Positions 1 to 11,712 of a DNA stretch of 47,288 bases are shown in pieces. The notes beneath the pieces are model-generated. The model did no database searches, was not told the origin of the DNA, and worked only from the letters and a program-made list of their open reading frames with translations. Origin of the DNA: Nitrospiraceae bacterium (GTDB lineage Bacteria; Nitrospirota; Thermodesulfovibrionia; Thermodesulfovibrionales; UBA6898); NCBI GenBank assembly GCA_003153275.1, contig PLXX01000103.1, positions 1 to 47,288 on the forward strand. The letters are read 5' to 3'. Numbering within the stretch: the stretch's first letter is position 1; every line of letters starts with the position of its first letter. Both the position numbers and the translations under genes were made by a program.

Positions 1-1022
<1,022 letters not shown>

Positions 1023-1034
1023 CTAAGGTTTTTG

Positions 1035-1439
1035 TCAGGCTTCTTTCACTAAGGTTTTTGCTATCTCGTCACCAAGCCTTTTGCCGTTTTTGCTCCCCAG
1101 AATCAGGATGAATTCCAGAGCAGAGGCAGCAACGACAAAAACCCAGCCGATCCAGGGAATAATCCAGAGACTGAACCCCAGGGCAAGTGTGCTGTTGCGC
1201 AGTATCGAGTCCTTTATAGTGCAGGGGGTGTTTGTTTCAGAAGACACAACGTATAGTCCTGTCAGCTTTTTCCCGACACTTCTGCCGTTGAAGAACCCAT
1301 CTCCCAGAAGAAGATAGGCGAGTCCGCCGAAATAGCCTGCCTTCGGTACTAACTCCAAAGCCGCAGCGATAAGAATAAAATCAATGACCCTGGCTGCAGT
1401 TCTGAGAAGAAGCCCTGCACTTCTTGGTTCCTCAGGCAT
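1035..1439 (-). CDS. RDD family membrane protein
   Basis: RTAARVIDFILIAAALE...GDGFFNGRSVGKKLTGLYVV pattern of the RDD domain. Confidence 0.8.
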   Translation of the reverse strand: MPEEPRSAGLLLRTAARVIDFILIAAALELVPKAGYFGGLAYLLLGDGFFNGRSVGKKLTGLYVVSSETNTPCTIKDSILRNSTLALGFSLWIIPWIGWVFVVAASALEFILILGSKNGKRLGDEIAKTLVKEA

Positions 1440-1551
1440 CTAAAATACTAACAGATGATTTTCATATTTATCAATAAAGCAATCAGGTAGAAAAAGGACG
1501 CCCATCCCGTAAAGTTGTTTCCGTAGAATAAATAGCTTACAATAAAAAATT

Positions 1552-3276
1552 ATGAGCGCTATCGGCACTGCACTGCTTGAACTGACGAAAGAAACCAAGA
1601 TTGCGTATTTCTCGATGGAGATCGGGGTGCATAACGACATACCGACATACAGCGGAGGACTCGGCGTGCTTGCCGGGGATACCATCCGCTCAGCTGCAGA
1701 CCTGAGGCTTCCACTTGTGGCCGTGACACTACTGACAAAAAAAGGGTATTTCACCCAGGATATCGACGGTGCGGGCTGGCAGACAGAGCATGCGACAGTC
1801 TGGGACCCGGCTGCGTATATGCAGGTCCTGCCCTATCAGGTTATTGTTCAGATCGAGGGGAGGGATGTTGTTGTCCAGGCCTGGCTCTACACGGTCCAGA
1901 GTCTTACCGGGGGGTCTGTCCCTGTTTTTTTCCTTGATACCGATCTCCCGGCCAACAGCGCTGCAGACCGGGATATTACGAGCAGTCTCTACGGTGGTGA
2001 TCAGGTCTATCGCTTGAAGCAGGAGATCGTCCTCGGGATCGGGGGCGTAAGGATGCTCCACGCGATGGGGTTCGAGGTCAGGAAATATCATATGAATGAG
2101 GGGCACGCGAGTCTTCTGACCCTTGAACTTCTTAACCGGTTTAAAAAACCGATTGAAGATGTCTGGGACGAAAAACTTGTCTGGGACAGGAAGAGTGTGA
2201 AAGATCTCTGCGTCTTCACGACGCATACTCCGGTTGAGGCCGGCCATGACAAGTTCCCGTACGACATGGTGGCAAAGGTCATGGGGGAGGTAATCCCGAT
2301 CTCAACTCTTCAGGATCTGGCAGGCAAAGATTATCTGAATTTGACGATGCTTGCGCTGAACCTCACCCGCTATGTTAATGGGGTCGCCAAAAAACACGGT
2401 CAGGTTTCGCAGAGCATGTTCCCCGGGTATGAAATACACGCGATTACCAACGGCGTCCATTCTTTTACCTGGACCAGCGAATATTTCAAGGCACTCTATG
2501 ACGAGTACCTTCCGGGCTGGGCAAACGAGCCGGAACTTTTTGTGCGGGTAGGCCGCATCCCTGATGAAAAACTTTGGGACGCGCACATGGGGGCGAAGAA
2601 CCATCTCATCTCATATATCAGAGAAAAGACCGGTGCTGAATTTTCGCCCGATATCTTTACCATAGGATTTGCCCGTCGTGCGACCGCGTATAAAAGGGCA
2701 GACCTGCTCTTCCGGGACCTTGAAAGGTTTGAGCGCATCGGTTCAGGGAAGATCCAGCTTGTCTATGCTGGCAAGGCCCATCCAAAAGATGAGGCAGGCA
2801 AGAAACTTATCCAGAATATTTATAACTACCAGGAGCGGCTTAAAGGCAAAATCAATATTGTCTATCTCAAGAACTATAATATGGACATATCGCTGAAGAT
2901 CGTCTCAGGCGTTGATGTCTGGCTGAATACCCCACTTCGGCCTCTAGAGGCCTCAGGCACCAGCGGCATGAAAGCGACCCATAACGGCGTCATGAATTTC
3001 AGCGTGCTGGACGGCTGGTGGATAGAGGGGCACATCGAAGGATATACAGGATGGGCCATCGGCCCGCCGCCGCATGAACTGACCCCCGGGGCTGATGCCG
3101 ACGCTCGGGACTCAGAAGATCTTTACTGCAAGCTTGAGGATACTATCCTGCCGCTATACTACAATTCCCGTCATACCTGGATACGCATGATGCAGAACGC
3201 GATCGGAAAGAACGCCTACTACTTCAACACCCACCGCATGATGCGACGCTACGTTACCGAGGCGTACATCCGCTAG
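1552..3276 (+). CDS. glgP: Alpha-glucan (glycogen/starch) phosphorylase, short form
   Basis: TKIAYFSMEIGVHNDIPTYSGGLGVLAGDTIRSAADL and NTPLRPLEASGTSGMKATHNGVMNFSVLDGWW motifs. Confidence 0.93.
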   Translation: MSAIGTALLELTKETKIAYFSMEIGVHNDIPTYSGGLGVLAGDTIRSAADLRLPLVAVTLLTKKGYFTQDIDGAGWQTEHATVWDPAAYMQVLPYQVIVQIEGRDVVVQAWLYTVQSLTGGSVPVFFLDTDLPANSAADRDITSSLYGGDQVYRLKQEIVLGIGGVRMLHAMGFEVRKYHMNEGHASLLTLELLNRFKKPIEDVWDEKLVWDRKSVKDLCVFTTHTPVEAGHDKFPYDMVAKVMGEVIPISTLQDLAGKDYLNLTMLALNLTRYVNGVAKKHGQVSQSMFPGYEIHAITNGVHSFTWTSEYFKALYDEYLPGWANEPELFVRVGRIPDEKLWDAHMGAKNHLISYIREKTGAEFSPDIFTIGFARRATAYKRADLLFRDLERFERIGSGKIQLVYAGKAHPKDEAGKKLIQNIYNYQERLKGKINIVYLKNYNMDISLKIVSGVDVWLNTPLRPLEASGTSGMKATHNGVMNFSVLDGWWIEGHIEGYTGWAIGPPPHELTPGADADARDSEDLYCKLEDTILPLYYNSRHTWIRMMQNAIGKNAYYFNTHRMMRRYVTEAYIR

Positions 3277-3340
3277 CGCAGCGCTTACAGGTTTTCGTCA
3301 ACCCGTTGTAATAGCCCGTAACAAAAAGGTAAAATTAATA

Positions 3341-4672
3341 ATGTCAAAAATAAAGATCATTGCACTATCCCCGCTCATGGTCCTGCTCCTGGCCTTGCTG
3401 ATACCCCTGTCTGTCTCTGCAATCAATGTGCAGGAGCATGTCCTCGACAATGGCCTGAAGGTGCTGATCCTTGAGGACCATAAGGCCCCGACTGCAACGT
3501 TCCAGATCTGGTACCGGGTCGGCTCACGAGATGAACAGATCGGCAAAACAGGGCTGAGCCACCTTCTTGAGCATATGATGTTCAAGGGCACAAAGGAGCA
3601 CGGCCCGAAAACCTTTTCGCAGGCCATACAGAGGGCGGGGGGAACCGATAATGCGTTTACGACGGGTGAATATACCGGATATTTTGAGTTGCTCGCCTCT
3701 GACAGGCTCGCTCTGCCGATTGAGCTTGAGGCGGACAGGATGCAGAACCTTGTCCTGACTGATGAGTCTGTTCTGTCGGAACGGGATGTCGTCATGGAGG
3801 AGAGACGAATGCGGTATGAAGACGATCCGCAGAACCTGCTTCATGAGGAGGTCGTCGCTGCCGCTTTCAAAAGCCATCCATACCGGTGGCCGGTCATCGG
3901 CTGGATGTCTGATCTCAAGACACTAAATCCGGCTGATCTGCGGCAGCATTATGCAACCTATTATGCACCGAACAATGCGGTCATCCTGGTCGTCGGCGAT
4001 GTAAAGCCTGATGAGATTCTTGCAAAGGTCAGGGATGCCTTCGGCAAGATCCCTGCGGGCCCCTCGACAAAAGCGGTGAGTGTCTCGGAGGCAGAGCAAT
4101 ATGGCGAGAAAAGGGTTGTTCTCAGGAAAGAGGCTGAGCTTCCTGTGGTGATGTCGGCATATAAGGTCCCGGCAATCCACCAGGAAGATGGACCGGCGCT
4201 TGATGTGCTGAGCAACATACTTTCCGGCGGAAAGAGTACCAGGATTTACCATGCGCTTGTCTACGAAAAACAGCTCGCTCTCTCGGCCTGGGCCGGATAT
4301 GACGGGATGCACCGAGACGCGTATCTGTTTTATACCGGGGCAACGGCTGCGCGCGGCAAGAGCATTGAAGACGTTGAAAAGGCGCTGGTGACCGAAATAG
4401 AAAAGATAAGCAAGGAGCCGCCGACCGACCATGAAATACAGAAGGCCAAAAATCAGATAGAGGCAACGTTCATCTTGGAACAGGACTCATTTTATATGCA
4501 GGCGCGTCTCATCGGTTCGTTCGAAATGATAGGTGGGTGGAAACTGGTCGATACCTATCTTGAAGCAATCCGAAAGGTCACGGCCGACGACGTAAGACGT
4601 GTGGCAGGTAAATATCTTGTTCCGGAGAAACGGACAACCGGGGTGCTTATACCATTGGAGACAAAGAAATAA
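3341..4672 (+). CDS. M16 family zinc peptidase, catalytic-type subunit
   Basis: Inverzincin motif HLLEH (GLSHLLEHMMFKGT) and downstream E; signal peptide. Confidence 0.93.
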   Translation: MSKIKIIALSPLMVLLLALLIPLSVSAINVQEHVLDNGLKVLILEDHKAPTATFQIWYRVGSRDEQIGKTGLSHLLEHMMFKGTKEHGPKTFSQAIQRAGGTDNAFTTGEYTGYFELLASDRLALPIELEADRMQNLVLTDESVLSERDVVMEERRMRYEDDPQNLLHEEVVAAAFKSHPYRWPVIGWMSDLKTLNPADLRQHYATYYAPNNAVILVVGDVKPDEILAKVRDAFGKIPAGPSTKAVSVSEAEQYGEKRVVLRKEAELPVVMSAYKVPAIHQEDGPALDVLSNILSGGKSTRIYHALVYEKQLALSAWAGYDGMHRDAYLFYTGATAARGKSIEDVEKALVTEIEKISKEPPTDHEIQKAKNQIEATFILEQDSFYMQARLIGSFEMIGGWKLVDTYLEAIRKVTADDVRRVAGKYLVPEKRTTGVLIPLETKK

Positions 4673-4674
4673 TC

Positions 4675-6039
4675 ATGACAGACCGGAATAACCGATTCCC
4701 TGCATCTGCATATGGACTGACAGTCACAGGCCTTTTCCTGTGCGCATTGCTCACATTGCTCATATTCGGCTCATCTGCGGGTGCTGCGATAGCAGATCGC
4801 GAAGTTCTTCCCAATGGGCTGACGCTTCTTCATACAGAAAAAAAGGCGCTGCCGATTATCAGGGTTGTCATAGCAGTAAAGGCTGGCAGTGTTGCGGAGA
4901 CATCCGCGAAGGCTGGTCTTGCCCATCTGACGGCCGATCTGCTGAACGAAGGCACGACAAAACGGTCTTCAAAAGAGATCAGCGAGGCCATTGAGTTCGT
5001 GGGCGGTTCGCTCCAGACTTCCGGGGGGGCGGACTATATGACGGTCTCCCTTTCGGTTTTGAAAAAAGATATGAATCTCGGGTTTGATCTCCTTTCGGAT
5101 ATACTGCTTAAGCCTGCCTTTAGTGACCAGGAGATCAAGCGGAGAAAGACGATCATCAAAGGAGTTATCCAGCAGCAGAGGGAAGAACCGGGCATTGTTG
5201 CCTCGAAGGCATTCCTGGCGGAGCTTTTCGGCGACCATCCCTATGGATGGCCGGTTGAGGGGACCGAAGACACCCTTGATGCCATAACCAGGCAGGACAT
5301 TGTCGATTTTCACAAAGCCTATTATGCTCCAAACAACGCGATTATGGCTGTTGTTGGAGACATCAGCAGGGACGAGCTCATGGGAATGATTAACCGCTTT
5401 TTCGGAGGATGGGACAGAAGGGACACACCGGGGAAGAAGCTGCCGGAGCTTAGGCGGATCACCAGGCCGAACGTGATAAAAATCCAGAAAGATATTACCC
5501 AGGCCAACATTATTCTGGGGCATTCCGGCATAGCGAGAGATAACCCTGATTATTATGCAGTTACGGTCATGAACTATATCCTTGGCGGAGGTGGATTTGC
5601 CTCACGCCTTGTGGACAACATCAGAGACAACAAAGGACTTTCTTACGACGTCCACAGCTTTTTCTCGCCGCAGAAGTATGCCGGCACCTTTCAGGCGGGA
5701 CTTCAGACCAAAAATGAAACGGCTCAGGTTGCGATTGACGAGGTCCTCCGGGAAATGGAACGCATCAGGACCGAGCTGGTTTCCAGTCGGGAATTGGATG
5801 ATGCAAAGGCATATCTCACCGGCAGTTTCCCCCTGAGAGTAGATTCGAACAGCAAGATTGCCGGGTTCCTGATTTCCATCGAATTCTACGGGCTTGGACT
5901 GGATTATATCGATACCTATACGCAGCACATACAAAAGGTCTCCCGGGAAGATGTTCAGCGGGTGGCAAAGAAGTACCTCAACATAGAGGATTATCTGCTC
6001 GTGATCGTGGGGAACATCAACAAGACAAAGCTACGCTGA
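4675..6039 (+). CDS. M16 family peptidase-like, non-catalytic partner
   Basis: M16 fold similarity (YAPNNAIMAVVGDI, GGGGFASRLVDNIRDNKGLSYDV), HXXEH replaced by HLTAD. Confidence 0.9.
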   Translation: MTDRNNRFPASAYGLTVTGLFLCALLTLLIFGSSAGAAIADREVLPNGLTLLHTEKKALPIIRVVIAVKAGSVAETSAKAGLAHLTADLLNEGTTKRSSKEISEAIEFVGGSLQTSGGADYMTVSLSVLKKDMNLGFDLLSDILLKPAFSDQEIKRRKTIIKGVIQQQREEPGIVASKAFLAELFGDHPYGWPVEGTEDTLDAITRQDIVDFHKAYYAPNNAIMAVVGDISRDELMGMINRFFGGWDRRDTPGKKLPELRRITRPNVIKIQKDITQANIILGHSGIARDNPDYYAVTVMNYILGGGGFASRLVDNIRDNKGLSYDVHSFFSPQKYAGTFQAGLQTKNETAQVAIDEVLREMERIRTELVSSRELDDAKAYLTGSFPLRVDSNSKIAGFLISIEFYGLGLDYIDTYTQHIQKVSREDVQRVAKKYLNIEDYLLVIVGNINKTKLR

Positions 6040-6140
6040 TGCATAAAGTTCCCCGCTTCTGTATCACTCTGTATCAAAACCGTATTCATGCCGTATCGAG
6101 GTCGTGTGAAGCCGCTCGAAGCCGCATCAGGGACCGTGAA

Positions 6141-7466
6141 CTACATTGCCCGGCGCCGGTCCATAATGCAGAGACTCTTGGGAAAAGCTTTTGCATATTG
6201 CTTGAGCTCGGTCACCTTCACGGCGACCTCTTTCGGCTCACGTATGAGCGTTCGGTCAGTATTGACGACAGCTATGGATATGGTCATGATCCCGAATATG
6301 GCCGGTTTGTCGTTCCGGTCAATTGAGACAATAAAGCCCTTCTTCAGGTCCTCGGCATCGTAGAATTCAACAATACCGCGGTCAAACAGTTCGATGATCC
6401 TGTTGCATATTGCAGCGACCCGGTCAGGTGTGCAGATAATCACAAAGTCATCTCCCCCGATATGGCCGAGGAAATCCTCCGGTGTCCCGAGTTCTTTTTT
6501 TATCATAAGCAGAACATCCCCGAGCCACTTGATGACATCGCTCCCCCGCGCATATCCGTACCGGTCGTTGAAGCCCTTGAAGTTGTCAAGGTCGGCCAGG
6601 CAGAATGAAAACTTCTGGGTTTCATTCAGTCTGGTCAGGAGTTCTTTTTCGATGGCAAGGTTCCCCGGCAGTTTTGTCAGCGGGTTGGCATCGAGATTCA
6701 TCGCCTCCAGCTCTTTCAATCTTGCAGACATTTCCTTGAAGGATATCGCAAGGTCTGCAAGCTCATCAGCTCCGGTGATTTCCGGCAGGTTATCAAAGTC
6801 TCCACTCCGGATTGAGTGGGTGGCAGCTTTCAAATGATCAATAGCAGTGGTCAGATGGTTCGTAATCAGATACGCAAAGAGTATTCCGAGGACAAAGGCA
6901 ACAATGCTGAGGGTTATCGTGATCATCAGCGCCCGCTCCCCGAGCGTGTTGGACCGACCGATGTGCTGGTTCTGCCTAGCCTTTATCTTCAGGTCAACAT
7001 CCTTGATCATGAGCAGAATCTTGTCAATGTTTATCTTGATGGACCCGTTTGATATTGCAAGGGCGTCAGATACCTGATGTGCCTGGATACGGGACAACTC
7101 CTCTGTGAAAAGCTGGGTGTAGGCATCATGATAGGTAGTGCCCTGCTCAAGGATAGGCCGCAAGGCAGGATCGAGGTTGCCGATATCTGCAACCAGGGCT
7201 TTAAACTCCCTGTTTCTGCTCCAGAACTGATCTACTGCCTCCGGCTGCTGGAGAGTCAGATAACGTTTTTCATAAAGGTCCTGGGCAAGGACACTGTCGT
7301 GCAGCTTCGTCAGTTTTTCGCTGATAGACAGATCCTGATAGATCAGGTCATTGGTGATTGTGGTGAGTTCTGTCAAACTCGAAATCGCATAGATACCGAC
7401 GATCAGGTTGAAAATGATCATGACGATATAACTCAGGAATATCTTGCTTCTTAATGTTAAGTTCAT
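6141..7466 (-). CDS. Membrane HAMP-GGDEF protein (putative diguanylate cyclase)
   Basis: Two TM segments, HAMP-like linker, DLDNFKGFNDRYGYARGSDVIKWLG and GGDDF. Confidence 0.85.
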   Translation of the reverse strand: MNLTLRSKIFLSYIVMIIFNLIVGIYAISSLTELTTITNDLIYQDLSISEKLTKLHDSVLAQDLYEKRYLTLQQPEAVDQFWSRNREFKALVADIGNLDPALRPILEQGTTYHDAYTQLFTEELSRIQAHQVSDALAISNGSIKINIDKILLMIKDVDLKIKARQNQHIGRSNTLGERALMITITLSIVAFVLGILFAYLITNHLTTAIDHLKAATHSIRSGDFDNLPEITGADELADLAISFKEMSARLKELEAMNLDANPLTKLPGNLAIEKELLTRLNETQKFSFCLADLDNFKGFNDRYGYARGSDVIKWLGDVLLMIKKELGTPEDFLGHIGGDDFVIICTPDRVAAICNRIIELFDRGIVEFYDAEDLKKGFIVSIDRNDKPAIFGIMTISIAVVNTDRTLIREPKEVAVKVTELKQYAKAFPKSLCIMDRRRAM

Positions 7467-7647
7467 AGGTGTTTAGGATTGTTTATCTGTTTTATTGATT
7501 ATCTTATGGCAACAAATGCCAAAAGGCAAGGGCAAAGCTGTTTTAGGGAATAACGTCATGGGCTGGCCGGTGAGATACTCGGCAAGGAATCGGAGAAATA
7601 TGTTAAAATACGAAGATTTTACTAAGTAGGGAAGGGTTAATACTGTC

Positions 7648-10056
7648 ATGTCCAAAGTGCCGATAAATATAGAAGAAGAGATGAAGGTCAGCTATCTTGA
7701 TTACGCGATGAGCGTCATCATAGGCAGGGCACTCCCCGAAGTACGGGACGGCCTCAAGCCCGTCCAGCGGAGGATCCTTTATGCGATGTTCCGCGAGGGT
7801 CTTCTGCCGAACAAAAAATACTCGAAAAGCGCCGGTGTCGTCGGCGAGGTGCTGAAAAAATACCATCCGCACGGGGATACTGCGGTCTATGATGCGATGG
7901 TCAGACTTGCACAGGACTTTAACATGCGTTATATGCTGGTTGATGGCCAGGGGAACTTCGGTTCAATCGACGGCGACCGCGCTGCTGCATACCGGTATAC
8001 CGAAGCCCGACTTGCGAAGATAGCAGAGGAACTCTTGGCAGACATCGACAAGGAGACAGTTGATTTTTCGCCGAACTTTGACGAGACGACTGAAGAGCCG
8101 AAGGTCCTTCCCTCAAGAATTCCGAATCTGATAATCAATGGTGCCGCGGGCATCGCGGTCGGCATGGCCACCAATATCCCCCCACATAACCTGGGTGAGG
8201 TGCTGGACGGTCTCGTCATGTTGCTCGATAATCCGGCTGTTACGGTTGAGGGACTTTCTGAGGCTATCAAGGGCCCAGATTTTCCGACCGGCGGAATTAT
8301 CCACGGGACAGGAGGCATCCGCGACGCCTACGCAACCGGCAGAGGTCTGATCAAGGTCAGGGCGCGGGCCGTGATCGAGCGGGAGCACCGTGGCGGTGAG
8401 AGTATCATCATTACCGAACTCCCGTATCAGGTCAATAAGTCCAGGCTTATCGAAAAGATGGCCGAGCTAGTGCGCGAGAAAAAACTGGAAGGTATTTCTG
8501 ACATCAGGGACGAGTCCGACCGGGACGGTATCAGGGTTGTTATCGAAATGAAACGCAGTGAGATGGCCGAGGTACTCCTGAATAACCTTTACAAACATAC
8601 CCAGATGGAGACGACATTCGGCATTATCATGCTTGCGCTTGTCGGCGGACAGCCGCATGTGCTCGGACTGAAGGCGATACTTTCTTATTTCCTCCAGCAC
8701 AGGCGTGATGTCATCCTCCGTAGAACACGGTTCGAACTCAGAAAGGCTGAGGAGCGTGCTCATATCCTGGAAGGTCTCAAGATCGCCCTTGACAACCTCG
8801 ATGCTATCATTGCGCTGATACGCGCTGCAAAGAGTCCGGAAGAAGCGAAGAACGGGCTGATCACCAATTATCCGCTATCTGAAGTGCAGGCCCAGGCTAT
8901 CCTGGACATGAAACTCCAGAGGCTGACCGGACTCGAGCGTGCCAAGATTATTGCTGAATATACCGAGGTCCTCAAAGAGATTGAACGGCTGAAGTCGATT
9001 CTCCGCAGTGACACCCTTGTTTCGAAGATCATCAAAGATGAGCTGACCGAGATCAGGACGAAATACGCTGACGCAAGACGGACCGAGATAAACGAAGAAA
9101 CAAAGGAAATCACAATCGAGGACCTTATTACCGAGGAGGAGATGGTGATCACCATCTCTCACACGGGGTATATCAAGCGGAATCCGCTCAGCGCATACCG
9201 CAGCCAGCGGCGCGGTGGCAAGGGCCTTATCGGCATGGAGACAAAAGAGGAAGACTTTGTCGAACAGCTCTTCATCGGGTCGACGCATGACTATATGCTC
9301 TTTTTCTCGAACCTCGGCAGGCTTTACTGGTTGAAAATCTACCAGATCCCCGAGGCCGGACGTGCTGCCAAAGGCAAGGCCCTGATCAACCTGCTCCAGC
9401 TTTCAGAGGGCGAACATATTGCGACGGCCCTGCCGGTGAAGGATTTCAAAGAGGGATATCTGGTCATGTTTACGAAGAACGGCACTGTCAAGAAGACCGC
9501 CCTGACCGCCTACAGCAACCCGCGCGGCAAAGGGATTATCGCCATCACCATCGAAGAGGGCGACGAGCTTATTGCGGTGAGAAAAACGACCGGCAAGAAC
9601 GATCTTATTATGGGAAGCCGCAACGGGATATCGATCAAGTTTAAGGAAGAAGACGTCAGAGATATGGGTAGGTCGGCCAAGGGCGTGCGAGGGATGAAAC
9701 TTTCGAAGGGTGATGAGGTCGTCTCAGGCGAAGTTGCTGAAGAGAAGACGTCCATCCTGACGGTTGCTGAAAATGGCTTCGGCAAGAGGACAAAAATCGA
9801 AGACTACCGGCTCCAGACACGCGGCGGCAAGGGGATTCTTTCTATCAAACTCACGCAGAGGGGCGGCAAGGTTGTCGGTATGCTCCTGGTGAGGGATGAG
9901 GACGAAGTCGTGATGATCACCAGCAACGGAAAGCTCATAAGAACGACAGCTCAGAACATATCGACGCACGGGAGAAATACCCAGGGGGTCAAGCTGATGG
10001 ACACGACTGCTGAAGACAAGATAATGAGTATTGCCAAGGTTGTTGAGAAAGACTGA
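7648..10056 (+). CDS. gyrA: DNA gyrase subunit A
   Basis: [55 protein letters not shown] box. Confidence 0.97.
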   Translation: MSKVPINIEEEMKVSYLDYAMSVIIGRALPEVRDGLKPVQRRILYAMFREGLLPNKKYSKSAGVVGEVLKKYHPHGDTAVYDAMVRLAQDFNMRYMLVDGQGNFGSIDGDRAAAYRYTEARLAKIAEELLADIDKETVDFSPNFDETTEEPKVLPSRIPNLIINGAAGIAVGMATNIPPHNLGEVLDGLVMLLDNPAVTVEGLSEAIKGPDFPTGGIIHGTGGIRDAYATGRGLIKVRARAVIEREHRGGESIIITELPYQVNKSRLIEKMAELVREKKLEGISDIRDESDRDGIRVVIEMKRSEMAEVLLNNLYKHTQMETTFGIIMLALVGGQPHVLGLKAILSYFLQHRRDVILRRTRFELRKAEERAHILEGLKIALDNLDAIIALIRAAKSPEEAKNGLITNYPLSEVQAQAILDMKLQRLTGLERAKIIAEYTEVLKEIERLKSILRSDTLVSKIIKDELTEIRTKYADARRTEINEETKEITIEDLITEEEMVITISHTGYIKRNPLSAYRSQRRGGKGLIGMETKEEDFVEQLFIGSTHDYMLFFSNLGRLYWLKIYQIPEAGRAAKGKALINLLQLSEGEHIATALPVKDFKEGYLVMFTKNGTVKKTALTAYSNPRGKGIIAITIEEGDELIAVRKTTGKNDLIMGSRNGISIKFKEEDVRDMGRSAKGVRGMKLSKGDEVVSGEVAEEKTSILTVAENGFGKRTKIEDYRLQTRGGKGILSIKLTQRGGKVVGMLLVRDEDEVVMITSNGKLIRTTAQNISTHGRNTQGVKLMDTTAEDKIMSIAKVVEKD

Positions 10057-10143
10057 AAACCGCAGGATACATGACATATACGGCGTAAGAACAGCATGTG
10101 CGCTCATTCTCGGCCCGATACTACCAAGAGACCCCTGAGGCAC

Positions 10144-10205
10144 CGGCGCAACACTGCGCTGAATCCGCTTACATGCTGCTCTGTCGTTATTCTTTTGATC
10201 GCTGA
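10144..10205 (+). repeat. Copy 1 of a dispersed intergenic repeat (gyrA-rsmG gap)
   Basis: CGGCGCAACACTGCGCTGAATCCGCTTACATGCTGCTCTGTCGTTATTCTTTTGATCGCTGATT. Confidence 0.5.
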
Positions 10206-10211
10206 TTGATA

Positions 10212-10853
10212 ATGAAGAACACTGCCCCCTCCCCGGATTTGGTGAATGATCTGCTCATTCGGGGGATAGAAGAAATCGGACTCCAGTACATACCACTTCA
10301 AATAGCCTCCTTTATCACCTACCTTGAAGAGCTTAAAAAATGGAACAAGGCCTATAATCTGACAGGACTACGGACTGACCGGGATATCGTTATCAAAAAC
10401 TTCCTGGATTCGCTGCTTTTCTGTCAGGTCATTCCCAATGAGATCCGATCAGTTGCTGATATCGGCAGCGGCGCGGGTTTTCCTGGGATTCCTATTAAAA
10501 TTATGAAGCCCGAGCTGCAGGTTGTCCTTATTGAGCCCACGCAAAAAAAAGCACTGTTTCTCAAACATATCTGCCACAGGCTTGCGCTCCAGAACACACA
10601 GGTTGTCGATAAGCGAATAGAAGACGTATCAGGGATAACAGTTGATGCTCTTGTCACGCGGGCATTGTTCACTGCAGGTGATTTCATGAAGAAAGCCGGG
10701 CATATCCTGAACAACCACGGCATACTCGTTCTCAGCAAGGGGCCAAAGCTGCAGGAAGAGTTGAAAGGAATACAGCAGGCAGCAGTTTCAGTTCACGATC
10801 GTATCCTGCCATTCGTCAAGACAACCAGACATCTTGTCGTCGTCAAAACCTGA
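10212..10853 (+). CDS. rsmG: 16S rRNA (guanine527-N7)-methyltransferase RsmG
   Basis: WNKAYNLTGL, LDSLL, VADIGSGAGFPGIPIKI motifs; ATG at 10212 preferred over track TTG 10206. Confidence 0.95.
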   Translation: MKNTAPSPDLVNDLLIRGIEEIGLQYIPLQIASFITYLEELKKWNKAYNLTGLRTDRDIVIKNFLDSLLFCQVIPNEIRSVADIGSGAGFPGIPIKIMKPELQVVLIEPTQKKALFLKHICHRLALQNTQVVDKRIEDVSGITVDALVTRALFTAGDFMKKAGHILNNHGILVLSKGPKLQEELKGIQQAAVSVHDRILPFVKTTRHLVVVKT

Positions 10854-10863
10854 AAAGACGCGT

Positions 10864-11070
10864 TCAGTTCAGTATTCGGCTCTCATAAATATGGTAGGCA
10901 TAGGAGAAGGCCATGATTGCAAAAAAAGTGGCAAGCAACCCAAATATAAGATATTTGATGCCCTGCGCCCTCCTTTTCGCTTTGAATTCAAAATATGACT
11001 TTGGGAACAGAGTCGCAGATCCGAAGATCAGCATCAGCCCTGCAAGAACCTGAGTGATCATTCTTACCAT
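10864..11070 (-). CDS. Small two-TM hypothetical membrane protein
   Basis: 68-aa ORF with two hydrophobic helices, immediately downstream of the glycosylase gene. Confidence 0.5.
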   Translation of the reverse strand: MVRMITQVLAGLMLIFGSATLFPKSYFEFKAKRRAQGIKYLIFGLLATFFAIMAFSYAYHIYESRILN

Positions 11071-11076
11071 ACCAGG

Positions 11077-11712
11077 TCAGAACCCCTCAAGCGGACAACC
11101 CGGGCAAAGCGGTCTTGTTCTGCAATGTCCCTTTGCAAGCCTGACAATAAGTGCATGGTATTCATTGTAAAGCTGAACATCCGCCTCCAGGTTGTCATGA
11201 AATAGTTTCTGAAATGTATCATAGGGTGCCTCATGATCCAGCATATTATGCCGTGACAGCACTCTTTTTGTATAGGCGTCAATCACAAAAGTCTGCTTAT
11301 CGAGAGCATAGAGCAGGATCGAATCTGCTGTTTCCGGACCGATGCCGTTTACTGAAAGGAGTTTTTCCCTGATAACAGGAAGAGGTTCTTTGGCCATCTG
11401 CTTCATACTCCCTTTATACTCCCCCACGAGAAAAGCGATAAAGTTCTTCAGCCGCTTTGCCTTGATATTGAAATATCCGACAGGCATTATGAGCAGGGCG
11501 AGTTCAGCGGCCGGCAGGGTATGAAGTGCAGTCGCGCTGAGCGCATGAGCAGTCTTTAAATTCCTGATCGCCCTCTCGACATTGCCCCAATTGGTATTCT
11601 GAGTGAGAATGGCTCCGACAACCACCTCGAATGGTGTGTCCCCCGGCCACCAGTGCTGCGGGCCATAATGGACATAGAGTCTTTCATAGATGCTGAGGAT
11701 CTTTTGTTTCAT
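11077..11712 (-). CDS. HhH-GPD DNA glycosylase, EndoIII-like / MagIII-like
   Basis: WWPGDTPFEVVVGAILTQNTNW, YFNIKAKRL, LLSVNGIGPETADSILLYA, FVIDAYTKR; C-terminal C-x5-C-x2-C. Confidence 0.88.
   Translation of the reverse strand: MKQKILSIYERLYVHYGPQHWWPGDTPFEVVVGAILTQNTNWGNVERAIRNLKTAHALSATALHTLPAAELALLIMPVGYFNIKAKRLKNFIAFLVGEYKGSMKQMAKEPLPVIREKLLSVNGIGPETADSILLYALDKQTFVIDAYTKRVLSRHNMLDHEAPYDTFQKLFHDNLEADVQLYNEYHALIVRLAKGHCRTRPLCPGCPLEGF

Noticed and set aside
3270-3320. Partial resemblance (GCGCTTAC..GGTTTTCGTCAACCCGTTGTAAT) to the dispersed intergenic repeat
   Set aside because: Match too short and gapped to distinguish from chance by eye.
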